A DNA stretch of 64,000 nucleotides from an uncultured Aliiroseovarius sp. (GTDB taxonomy: Bacteria; Pseudomonadota; Alphaproteobacteria; Rhodobacterales; Rhodobacteraceae), in assembly GCF_947492455.1 (NCBI RefSeq), contig NZ_CANLNB010000003.1, positions 124,001-188,000 of the forward strand, given 5' to 3'. The notes below the pieces were generated by a model. It made no database searches and was not told the DNA's origin. It was given only the letters and a program-made list of their open reading frames with translations. Shown piece by piece: positions 38,461 to 46,009 of this stretch. Position 1 is the first letter of the stretch. Each line of letters starts with the position of its first letter. Both the position numbers and the translations under genes were made by a program.

Positions 38461-40253
38461 TGGACGGAGCGAACGTAACGGGCAAAACGGTTGCCGAACA
38501 TATCGTCGACTTTCTGGAACGGCGCGAGGTCGAGCATGTGTTTGGCCTGTGTGGTCACACCAACATCGCGGTTCTGGCAGCTCTTGCCGAAAGCCCGATT
38601 GATTTCATCACCGTGCGCCATGAACAGATCGCCAGTCACGCGGCAGACGCTTATGCGCGTGTGACGGGTAAGGCCTCGGTGGTGTTGTCGCACCTCTCTC
38701 CCGGTTTGACAAACTGCGCCACCGGGGTCGCAAATGCGGCGCTCGACTGTATACCGATGGTGGTGATCGCAGGCGACATTCCGACCCACTATTATGGCAA
38801 GCACCCGCACCAAGAGGTGAACCTGCACGCGGACGCAGCCCAGTGGGAAATCTATCGCCCCTTCGTGAAACGCGCCTGGCGCGTGGACCGGGCGGACCTG
38901 ATGGCCGAGATCCTGGAAAAGGCGTTCCACTTGGCCGAAAGCGGTCAGCCCGGTCCGGTTCTGGTCAATGTGCCGATGGATATCTTTTCGGAAGTGATCC
39001 CTTCGGACACGTTTGACCGGATCCTCGACAACACCCGCGCACTGAAGAAGCCGTCGATCGACGACGAAACCGCGCGCGAGATTGTCGAGAAGCTGGCGCA
39101 GGCAGACAGCCCTGTGGCCTATGTGGGCGGTGGTATCCTTCTGGCGCAGGCCAGCGAAGAACTGCGTGAGTTCGTCGAGCATATGGGCCTGCCAGTCGCG
39201 CATTCCCTGATGGGCAAGGGCGCGCTGCGCGATGATCACCCGCTGGTGATGGGTATGACGGGCTTTTGGGGCACCGAGTTGGTGAACCAATCCTGCCTGA
39301 ATGCGGACTACGTCTTTGCCGTAGGGACGCGGTTTAAAGAGGCCGATTGCTCCAGCTGGTATCCGGGCTACACGTTCAACATCGGCGGGAAGGATGACAC
39401 AACGAAGGTCATCCATATCGACATCGAGCCGCAGGAAATCGGACGCAACTATCCGACCGAGATCGGTGTGGTCGCCGACGCCAAAGCCGCGTTGCGCGTG
39501 CTGACTCGTGTCGCGAAGGAAATGTACCCCGATGGCTTCCCGCGTGTGGAAAAGAAGGCCGAGATTGCCGACTTCCGCACCACGTTCAAAGCCTCGAACA
39601 CCGAGATGCAGACCTCGTCCGCGTTCCCGATGATGCCGGAGCGTATTCTGGCGGATGCCCGCAAGGCACTGCCGGACGATGCGATCATCACCACGGATGT
39701 GGGTTGGAACAAGAACGGGGTGGGGCAGCAGTTCGATATCCTGACACCCGGCTCGATCCTGACCCCCGGTGGCTATGCCACGATGGGCTTTGGCCCCCCG
39801 GCGACGATTGGCGCCAAGCTGGCCGCGCCGGATCGGGTGGTGATCAGCCTTGTGGGCGATGGCGGCTTTGGCCAGAACCCGTCGATGCTGGCGACTGCGG
39901 TCGAACTGGATCTGGGCATCATCTGGCTTGTGATGAACAACAATGCCTTCGGCACCATCGCTGGGCTGCAAAAAGCCCATTATGGGCTGACCTATGGCAC
40001 GACTTTCCCCGGCACCGCCGCCGCGCCCACCAATGGGCCGGGCTATGCCGAGATCGCGCAGGCCTATGGGGCCGTCGGGGTGCGGATTACGTCTGCGGAC
40101 GAGCTGCTTCCTGCGCTTGAGGCAGCCATTGCCAGCGGCAAGCCCACGGTTCTGGACGTTCCGATGATCAACAACCCGACACCCACGACGGGGCATTGGA
40201 ACATCCTCGATATCTACTCGCCGGACAAAGACGTGTCTCACGTCGCAACCTAA
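38460..40253 (+). CDS. ThDP-dependent enzyme, acetolactate synthase-like
   Basis: A 597-residue three-domain enzyme. The catalytic glutamate is in ITVRHEQIASHAADAYARVTGK. The central domain has the GKGALRDDHP segment, and the C-terminal ThDP/Mg motif GDGGFGQNPSMLATAVELDLGIIWLVMNNNAFG (positions about 461-493 of the protein) shows GDG and NN at the usual spacing. It is not close to Xsc or to IolD by eye; a decarboxylase, carboligase or ring-cleaving 1,2-dione hydrolase are all possible. Its ATG overlaps the preceding TGA (TGATG). Confidence 0.85.
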   Translation: MDGANVTGKTVAEHIVDFLERREVEHVFGLCGHTNIAVLAALAESPIDFITVRHEQIASHAADAYARVTGKASVVLSHLSPGLTNCATGVANAALDCIPMVVIAGDIPTHYYGKHPHQEVNLHADAAQWEIYRPFVKRAWRVDRADLMAEILEKAFHLAESGQPGPVLVNVPMDIFSEVIPSDTFDRILDNTRALKKPSIDDETAREIVEKLAQADSPVAYVGGGILLAQASEELREFVEHMGLPVAHSLMGKGALRDDHPLVMGMTGFWGTELVNQSCLNADYVFAVGTRFKEADCSSWYPGYTFNIGGKDDTTKVIHIDIEPQEIGRNYPTEIGVVADAKAALRVLTRVAKEMYPDGFPRVEKKAEIADFRTTFKASNTEMQTSSAFPMMPERILADARKALPDDAIITTDVGWNKNGVGQQFDILTPGSILTPGGYATMGFGPPATIGAKLAAPDRVVISLVGDGGFGQNPSMLATAVELDLGIIWLVMNNNAFGTIAGLQKAHYGLTYGTTFPGTAAAPTNGPGYAEIAQAYGAVGVRITSADELLPALEAAIASGKPTVLDVPMINNPTPTTGHWNILDIYSPDKDVSHVAT

Positions 40254-40261
40254 GACCAACC

Positions 40262-40282
40262 GCCGGGGCCACGCGCCCCGGC
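40262..40282 (+). other. Intercistronic hairpin before the UspA gene
   Basis: GCCGGGGC and GCCCCGGC form a perfect 8-bp stem with a CACGC loop. No T-run, so probably a stabilising or partly terminating element between the ThDP gene and usp. Confidence 0.5.
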
Positions 40283-40300
40283 CATTTATTGGGGATCACC

Positions 40301-40711
40301 ATGTTCAAAACCATCCTCGTTCCGGTCGCTCTGGACCACACCGAAACGCTTGCCCGAAAACTCGAAGCTGCGCGGCAATTGAGGGGGGCAGAAGGCCGCA
40401 TCATTGCGGTTTCGGTGCTCGAAGATATTCCCTCTTACGTCGCCGAATACGCGATGGTGAAGCCCGACCGGAAGAAGATGGTTCAAGAGATTAGGAAAGC
40501 CTTTGCAGACACGTTGACCGGCCAGGACGATGTTGAGCGTGTAACCCTAGCGGGCAAGCCCGGCGTGGTGATCGCGAGTTACGCCGAAGAGATCGGCGCG
40601 GACCTGATCGTCACCGGCGCAAGCCGCCCCGGAAGCGAGGGTTATGCACTGGGATCAACCGCATCGCGACTGGCAAGACGAGCGCCATGCTCGGTGCTTG
40701 TGATTAGGTGA
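40301..40711 (+). CDS. Universal stress protein UspA family
   Basis: A 136-residue single Usp domain beginning MFKTILVPVALDHTETLARKL. The ATP-binding pattern appears as VTGASRPGSEGYALGSTASRLARRAPCSVLVIR (G-2x-G-9x-G-S/T). TRAP transporters often carry a cognate Usp subunit gene (as in TeaD); here it is the last gene of the island cargo rather than adjacent to dctPQM. A GGGGAT sequence lies just before the ATG. Confidence 0.88.
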   Translation: MFKTILVPVALDHTETLARKLEAARQLRGAEGRIIAVSVLEDIPSYVAEYAMVKPDRKKMVQEIRKAFADTLTGQDDVERVTLAGKPGVVIASYAEEIGADLIVTGASRPGSEGYALGSTASRLARRAPCSVLVIR

Positions 40712-40935
40712 CTTCTGAATTTTGTGAGAGGTCACTTGCTTTACGCAATGCGTGTTTGAGTATTGTTTTGTGTCACTCTCTGGTCACGCTAACCAAACTT
40801 AACGAGTTTCCCTCAGACGGTATCAAAGTGCACCTTCCGCACTGACTACCACGCCTTCTCGGAGGCTGTAGATAGGTTTGTTTCCGTGAGTTTCGCTCGA
40901 TTCTCCTCAAATGAGCTGACAAACCAATCTCGCCC

Positions 40936-41097
40936 ATGGCGTGCAGGAGGGTAGCGGTTCGACCCCGCAAGGCTCCACCAAATCTCTTTTCCAGATTTGG
41001 AAGTTTTGGAACCGGTTTGGCGGTAGTCGTCACCCGTTCACGCGTTGTGTCACCAATTTGCATGCGTTCTGTGTCACCTCTGTGTCCCTCGGGTTGG
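40936..41097 (+). repeat. Right end repeat (attR-like): decayed tRNA-Ala 3' half plus tail
   Basis: Matches 24240-24403. It carries ATGGC, the complete TTCGACCCCGC T-loop and AGGCTCCACCA, but the T-stem closing pair is broken (A-A) and the 5' half of the tRNA is absent, so it is not a functional tRNA. TGTGTCACC repeats recur at 41046 and 41070. The wider 40712-41131 gap holds no gene; the part before the repeat has one more GTGTCAC near 40770. Confidence 0.7.
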
Positions 41098-41131
41098 GTG
41101 ACCACATGTTGGGCGCATATGCGAAGCTGTT

Positions 41132-42148
41132 TCACTTCTGCAATATGGCGCTTTCCCATTCCGACAGAAACGCGCGTTTCTTGAGTTGGTCCAAGAACAC
41201 AAGAAGCCCGGGCCCGATCCGGATACGGTTCAAGGCGGCTTCATTCTGGCTGAGGACAAGCGCAGGGTTGGTCAGAAGCTGCGCGTCTTGCCCATGCGAT
41301 CTTGTCATGAGGTGGTCCAAAAACAGAGCCGCAAGGTCAGATGACGGGGCATTGCTGGGGATCAGAGCGGTCCGCAGCATCACTGTGGTGAAATCCGACG
41401 GCAGGATGATGGCGAACTCATCCCGGTCTTCGCGGTTGATCGCATAGCTACCAAGGACATTATAGGCGATCAGCAGCTCGCCGGATTTCACTGCGTCGAT
41501 CATGTCGGACGAACAACAATAAAGCTGAGCATCCAGCGCGCCCATGACCTCGGTCAGGCGCCAATAGATTTCCGAGGCGCGGGTGTCTTGTGTGGCGAAC
41601 AGATAGCCAAGGCCGGACTGGCGCACGTCATAGGTGCCAACACGGCCCCGGAATAGATCAGGGTGCTGGCGTAGAAGGTTGATCAGGTCATTTCTGCTGT
41701 CGGGCACGGGCAAGTCGCCAAGGCCGGACTTGGACACGACGATGGCCGCCGGTTCCTGCGTGAAAGCAAACAGCATGTCATTCCACACGGCCCAGTCTGG
41801 TAGGGCGCTGGTGGCCGCGGGCGTGAAGCGTTGGGCCCAGCCGTCATTTGCCAGCTTGGTCTGCAGGTCCATCGCGCTGGACACGGCCACGTCAAACGCC
41901 TCGCCTTCATCGACAATCGCCTTTTGCAGTTCAGACGAACTGACCACCGTGTACTCGATGGATGTGCTGAGGGCCGTGGCCAGAAAGGACGTGATCATCG
42001 GCTCAAAGAACGCGATATCGGCGGTCGAGATGATCCGCAGTTCCCGGTCGCTATCTGCCGGGCCGAACCGAGCGACCTCTTCCGCCTCGAAGGCGCTGGC
42101 CCAACCGGCCGCGAAGATCAGGACGAGGGAAAGAGCAAACTGACGCAT
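41132..42148 (-). CDS. Periplasmic substrate-binding protein linked to a two-component system
   Basis: A 338-residue protein with a signal peptide (MRQFALSLVLIFAAGWASAFEAE) and the type-2 periplasmic binding fold of iron/phosphonate-type receptors. Landmarks are LRIISTADIAFFEPMITSFL, DVAVSSAMDLQTKLANDG and LLIAYNVLGSYA. No ABC permease or ATPase accompanies it. Its start overlaps the end of the histidine kinase gene by 31 bases. This points to a sensing accessory that presents ligand to the kinase rather than a transport receptor. Confidence 0.82.
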   Translation of the reverse strand: MRQFALSLVLIFAAGWASAFEAEEVARFGPADSDRELRIISTADIAFFEPMITSFLATALSTSIEYTVVSSSELQKAIVDEGEAFDVAVSSAMDLQTKLANDGWAQRFTPAATSALPDWAVWNDMLFAFTQEPAAIVVSKSGLGDLPVPDSRNDLINLLRQHPDLFRGRVGTYDVRQSGLGYLFATQDTRASEIYWRLTEVMGALDAQLYCCSSDMIDAVKSGELLIAYNVLGSYAINREDRDEFAIILPSDFTTVMLRTALIPSNAPSSDLAALFLDHLMTRSHGQDAQLLTNPALVLSQNEAALNRIRIGPGLLVFLDQLKKRAFLSEWESAILQK

Positions 42149-43494
42149 GCGCCGCCTCCTGGGTTGTTCGTGATGTGTAGGGTGCCGCCGTGGGCCTCGA
42201 CCACTTCTTTTGCGATGGTAAGCCCAAGGCCAGAGCCAACAATGTCTTGTGTGTTCGCACCGCGCGCAAAGCGTTTTGGAAGCGCGTCCAACTCATCGGT
42301 TTGGAAGCCGGGCCCGGTGTCTTGCACGCTGATCTTTGCGCCGTCGTCGGCGATGGTCAGCGCGACGTGGATTTCAGCGCCAGACGGCGAATATTTCACC
42401 GCATTATCCAACAGATTGTGCAGCGCGTTTTGCACAAGTATGGGGTCGCCCTTGATGACTGCCGTTTCGACCTCGGTCGCTTCAAGTGTGACGTCCTTCA
42501 GTTCCGACGTCGGGCGCATGCGCTCGACCGTGTCCTGCACAAGACGATGCAGACTGACATCTTCCCGCGCCAGATGGTCCAGCCGAAACGTCACCATCGC
42601 ATGATCCAAAAGCTGCCCCGCCGTGCGCGAGCTGTCGTCGATGGCGCGGATCATCTCCCTCAGTGCTTTGCGGGTTTCGGGATCGTCGGATTTGCGCTGA
42701 GCGACCTCGGCCTTGGTGCGGACAACCGCCAGCGGCGTGCGCACCCGGTGCGCGGCTTCGGCGATAAAGTCCTCGGACCTCATCAGGGATTGCTGCAAAC
42801 GGCGCATGAACGAATTGAGAGACGCAACCAGCGGTACCATCTCGGACGGGACGGGGGCAGCGACCGGGCGCAGGTCTTTCGGCCCCCTGCGCGACACGGA
42901 TCCCGTCAGCCGATCCAGCGGGCGGATCGTACTACGCGAGATGAGCGCCGCCAGCAACACCGAGACCAGGAAGAACCCCGCCCCGATCCCCATTGACGTC
43001 CGCGAGATCCGCGCAAGCGCCTGTTTCTGCCCGGATAGTGTCTGCGCGACCGAGACCTTCAGGAAGCTTCGACCAGTATCCGTCGACATCCGCCGCTTCA
43101 CCAGCACGACACGGACGTCCTCGCCCAGAAACGTGGTTGAAAGAAAGCTAGAGGTGCCATTCGGATCACCTGTGGGCTCCGGCAGGTCGGCGTAACCGCT
43201 CAGGAACTCGTCCTCAAGACGGATGGCATAAAACACGCGCTCGTCGGAGATACTGTCCAGCATCGAAAGCGCGGAATAGGGCAGGTCGATGCTGATCTCA
43301 CCGCCGCTTAGACGCGCGCTGTCCAGAATCGACAGGGCAGAGGCGGTCAATACGTTGTCTTGGCTTTCCTGCGCTACCTGCCGCGCTACGGATTGCACCA
43401 CGAAGTACACAACAATCGCCAAGACGGCTGCACTTGCCAGAAGCGATAACAACAACCTGCGGCGGATCGAGCCATGTGCGACCGGCGTGCTCAT
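42118..43494 (-). CDS. tctE: Sensor histidine kinase, TctE-like
   Basis: A 458-residue membrane kinase: one N-terminal span (residues about 12-32), a periplasmic domain to about residue 170, a second span (MGIGAGFFLVSVLLAALI), a HAMP-like linker, the H-box FIAEAAHRVRTPLAVVRTKAEV and an ATPase domain with N-box NALHNLLDNAVKYSPSG, DTGPGF and GSGLGLTIAKEVV. It overlaps the response regulator gene by four bases. It presumably controls the divergent tctCBA operon. Confidence 0.9.
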   Translation of the reverse strand: MSTPVAHGSIRRRLLLSLLASAAVLAIVVYFVVQSVARQVAQESQDNVLTASALSILDSARLSGGEISIDLPYSALSMLDSISDERVFYAIRLEDEFLSGYADLPEPTGDPNGTSSFLSTTFLGEDVRVVLVKRRMSTDTGRSFLKVSVAQTLSGQKQALARISRTSMGIGAGFFLVSVLLAALISRSTIRPLDRLTGSVSRRGPKDLRPVAAPVPSEMVPLVASLNSFMRRLQQSLMRSEDFIAEAAHRVRTPLAVVRTKAEVAQRKSDDPETRKALREMIRAIDDSSRTAGQLLDHAMVTFRLDHLAREDVSLHRLVQDTVERMRPTSELKDVTLEATEVETAVIKGDPILVQNALHNLLDNAVKYSPSGAEIHVALTIADDGAKISVQDTGPGFQTDELDALPKRFARGANTQDIVGSGLGLTIAKEVVEAHGGTLHITNNPGGGACVSLLFPSS

Positions 43495-44156
43495 GCGACC
43501 TCGAGCTTATAGCCGAGCCCGCGAATGGTCGTGATCTTCACGGTTGAGGCATCAAGGTGGCGACGCAGCCGCCCGATATAGACCTCGATCGCGTTTTCGG
43601 TGACGTCTTCGTCATAGGAAAACAGCCGGTCCACTAGCGTGGATTTTGAAAACACCTGCCCGGGCGCGTTGGCCAGAACCTCGAAAAGACGCAGCTCGCG
43701 GGTGCGTAATTGGATGTCCTGATTGGGCAGTTTCAGGGTCCCCGACAGCGAATCGAAGCGGAGATTGCCGAGGGTTAAAAGGTTCTGAGCAGCGCCTCCG
43801 CGACGGCGCATCACCGCGCGACAGCGTGCTTCAAGCTCGGAAAAATCGATGGGCTTCACCATGTAATCATCCGCGCCAAGATCCAAAAGGCCGACACGAT
43901 CCGCGACTTCAGACCGCGCGGTCAGGACGATGACCGGCGTGCTTTCTTCCTGCTTGCGATGCTGTGCAAGAAAGGTACGACCGTCGCCGTCCGGAAGCAT
44001 AATATCAAGCAAAATCAAGTCGTAAGATGTTGTAGCGGTGAAGTCATGCCCCGTCTGAATATCGGGCGCGTGGTCGACGACATGGCCATCCAGCATCAGC
44101 CTGTCCACGACAGCCTCGGCCAGTTGTTCGTTGTCTTCGATCAGCAAGAATCGCAT
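43491..44156 (-). CDS. tctD: OmpR-family response regulator, TctD-like
   Basis: A 221-residue regulator. The receiver domain has the acidic pair in LIEDNEQ, the phosphoacceptor Asp51 in LILLDIMLPDGDG and the Lys of YMVKPIDF. The C-terminal winged helix includes LRTRELRLFEVLANAPGQVFSKSTLVDRLF. It is divergent from tctC; the intergenic direct repeats at 44190-44210 are its likely target. Confidence 0.92.
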   Translation of the reverse strand: MRFLLIEDNEQLAEAVVDRLMLDGHVVDHAPDIQTGHDFTATTSYDLILLDIMLPDGDGRTFLAQHRKQEESTPVIVLTARSEVADRVGLLDLGADDYMVKPIDFSELEARCRAVMRRRGGAAQNLLTLGNLRFDSLSGTLKLPNQDIQLRTRELRLFEVLANAPGQVFSKSTLVDRLFSYDEDVTENAIEVYIGRLRRHLDASTVKITTIRGLGYKLEVA

Positions 44157-44189
44157 GAAAGATTTTCTCTTTTTGCTCGTTTTTTAGTC

Positions 44190-44210
44190 GTGTCAGCTTT
44201 GTGTCAGCTT
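44190..44210. promoter_or_regulatory. Direct repeats GTGTCAGCTT between tctD and tctC
   Basis: Two identical 10-bp repeats spaced 11 bp apart, with a weaker TGTCAC at 44215. Head-to-tail repeats of about 10-11 bp are the usual target layout of OmpR-family regulators, so this is the predicted TctD site controlling tctCBA and possibly tctDE. Confidence 0.65.
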
Positions 44211-44274
44211 AGATTGTCACCTTCTTCCGACATGAGCGGCAAGCGCCGCCAATGTCAAATGGGAGGACATAAAC

Positions 44275-45252
44275 ATGAAATTCACATTGGGCCGTCGCGC
44301 CTTTATCGCTGCTGCTGCATCGCTCAGCCTTGCTGCTCCGGTTTTTGCTGATGACCACAAGGTCGTTGACAGCATTCACTTCCTGATCCCCGGTGGCGCA
44401 GGCGGCGGCTGGGACGGCACCGCACGTGGCACCGGCGAAGCGCTGACTGGCGCAGGTCTGGTTGGCACCGCATCCTACGAAAACATGTCGGGTGGCGGCG
44501 GTGGTAAGGCCATCGGTTATCTGATCGAAAACGCTGACAGCCAGCACGGCACGCTGATGGTCAACTCGACCCCGATCGTGATCCGTTCGCTGACCGGCGT
44601 GTTCCCGCATAACTTCCGCGACCTGACTTTGGTCTCGGGCACCATCGGTGACTACGCGGCCATCGTTGTGGGCAAGGATAGCCCGCTGAACTCGATGGGC
44701 GACCTGCTGGCCGCGTTCGACGCGGATGCATCGGGCACCGCCATCGGTGGCGGTTCGGTTCCGGGCGGCATGGACCATCTGGTCGCAGCGATGGTGATGG
44801 AGGCCGCAGGCAAAGATGCGCTGGCCGTGAAGTACATCCCGTACGACGCAGGCGGTAAAGCCATGGCAGCCCTGCTGTCGGGCGAAATCGCAGCCCTGTC
44901 GACCGGGTTCTCGGAAGCCGTGGCCCTGGCCGAAGCCGGCGAGGTCAAGATCCTTGGCGTGACCGCGGACGAGCGTGTCGCCGCCTATGACGCCCCGACT
45001 ATGAAGGAACAAGGGATCGATACCACCTTCGTCAACTGGCGCGGGTTCTTCGCAGCCCCCGGCCTGCCAGCCGACAAGCTGGCCATGTACCAAGAGGCCA
45101 TCGCCAAGATGTATGACACCCCCGAATGGGAAGCCGTGCGCGCACGCAATGGCTGGGTCAACATCCACAATTCGGGCGATGACTTCAAAACCTTCCTTGA
45201 AGGACAGGAGCAGGTCATCGGCGATCTCATGAAGAAGCTCGGCTTCCTTTAA
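44275..45252 (+). CDS. tctC: Tripartite tricarboxylate transporter receptor TctC
   Basis: Periplasmic binding protein of 325 residues. Signal peptide MKFTLGRRAFIAAAASLSLAAPVFADD with twin-Arg-like GRR. Family features are FLIPGGAGGGWDGTARGTGEAL (the ligand carboxylate loop), GGGSVPGGMDHLVAAM and GKAMAALLSGEIAALSTGFSEA. Citrate or a related carboxylate is the class substrate; not decided here. Ribosome site GGGAGGA precedes the ATG. Confidence 0.93.
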   Translation: MKFTLGRRAFIAAAASLSLAAPVFADDHKVVDSIHFLIPGGAGGGWDGTARGTGEALTGAGLVGTASYENMSGGGGGKAIGYLIENADSQHGTLMVNSTPIVIRSLTGVFPHNFRDLTLVSGTIGDYAAIVVGKDSPLNSMGDLLAAFDADASGTAIGGGSVPGGMDHLVAAMVMEAAGKDALAVKYIPYDAGGKAMAALLSGEIAALSTGFSEAVALAEAGEVKILGVTADERVAAYDAPTMKEQGIDTTFVNWRGFFAAPGLPADKLAMYQEAIAKMYDTPEWEAVRARNGWVNIHNSGDDFKTFLEGQEQVIGDLMKKLGFL

Positions 45253-45515
45253 AACATCGGGTGCGAGGGGCCAGCCCCTCGCGCTCCCCGAGGTATTTCG
45301 GGCAAGAGGAAGGGGAGAGCACACGCCCTCCCCGCGGAAGGAGACACCTTCCCCTTGCACGGTCATCGGCTCCTCAGCCTGTACCGTAGATGGAGCCTAG
45401 CAGGAGATTGGTTAACAACCTCTTTCCTCTTGCCCAAAATACCTTGGGGTGAATTGAGCCGCAGGCTCAAGAGGGGCAACGCCCCTTCCTAACTACCGGA
45501 ACAAGGAGGAACCTG
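45253..45515 (+). repeat. Inverted-repeat element between tctC and tctB
   Basis: The 263-base gap contains several hairpins. GCGAGGGG-CCAG-CCCCTCGC (45263-45282) is perfect. A long imperfect inverted repeat of about 28 bp pairs 45286-45313 (AGGTATTTCGGGCAAGAGG core) with 45422-45449. TTGAGCC-GCA-GGCTCAA and GGGGC-AAC-GCCCC follow. The AGGTATTTxGGGCAAGAGG word resembles dispersed intergenic repeats I know from Rhodobacteraceae genomes. Likely a REP-like element that lets receptor mRNA outlast the permease mRNA. Confidence 0.7.
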
Positions 45516-45998
45516 ATGGCTTTGGATCGCTGGGTATCATTCATCATTCTATGCGCCGCGCTGGCCTACGGATATGCCGCATTTTTCACCATGGACGCGT
45601 CGCTGCCGCCGTTCATGCAGCGCAACCCGATCTGGCCAAGCACCTTCCCCAAGGTTCTGGCCGTGCTAACGATCGCCACGTCGTTGTTCATTCTGCTGGG
45701 GTTCGAAAAAGCGCCGGAAAGCGACCAAGAGCCGGACATCGATTATCGCCGCCTCGGGGACTATCATCTGGGCCAAGCACTGACGCTGCTGGGGTTGATG
45801 GTGGCCTATGCACTGCTTCTACGTCCCGCAGGCTTCCTGTTCGCGACCTTCGCCTTTCTAAGCTGCGGAGCATTCGCGCTGGGCGAACGCAAGTTCCATA
45901 TCCTTCTGCCTATCGCGGCCATTGCCAGCTTCATCGTTTGGTATCTGGTGGACGAGGTGCTGGGCATCTTCCTGCGCCCCTGGCCGTTCTTTATTTAA
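45516..45998 (+). CDS. tctB: Tripartite tricarboxylate transporter small subunit TctB
   Basis: A 160-residue membrane protein with four spans (VSFIILCAALAYGYAAFF; TFPKVLAVLTIATSLFILLGF; LGQALTLLGLMVAYALLLRPAGFLFATFAFLSCGAFALG; ILLPIAAIASFIVWYLV). The WPSTFPK motif is usual in TctB. Separated from tctA by 11 bp; AAGGAGGA is the ribosome site. Confidence 0.88.
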   Translation: MALDRWVSFIILCAALAYGYAAFFTMDASLPPFMQRNPIWPSTFPKVLAVLTIATSLFILLGFEKAPESDQEPDIDYRRLGDYHLGQALTLLGLMVAYALLLRPAGFLFATFAFLSCGAFALGERKFHILLPIAAIASFIVWYLVDEVLGIFLRPWPFFI

Positions 45999-46009
45999 GG
46001 AGCTGAGAC

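Noticed and set aside
38460-40253. Sulfoacetaldehyde acetyltransferase Xsc, implying a taurine/sulfonate pathway
   Set aside because: The N-terminal sequence does not follow Xsc, and no taurine, sulfoacetate exporter or phosphotransacetylase gene is nearby; the adjacent dehydrogenase alone is not sufficient.
38439-40259. 606-codon minus-strand frame opposite the ThDP gene
   Set aside because: Lies exactly over a gene with clear ThDP motifs and reads as low-complexity His/Arg-rich sequence.
40936-40980. A second tRNA-Ala gene
   Set aside because: Only the 3' half is present, the T-stem pair is broken and there is no 5' acceptor strand or D arm.
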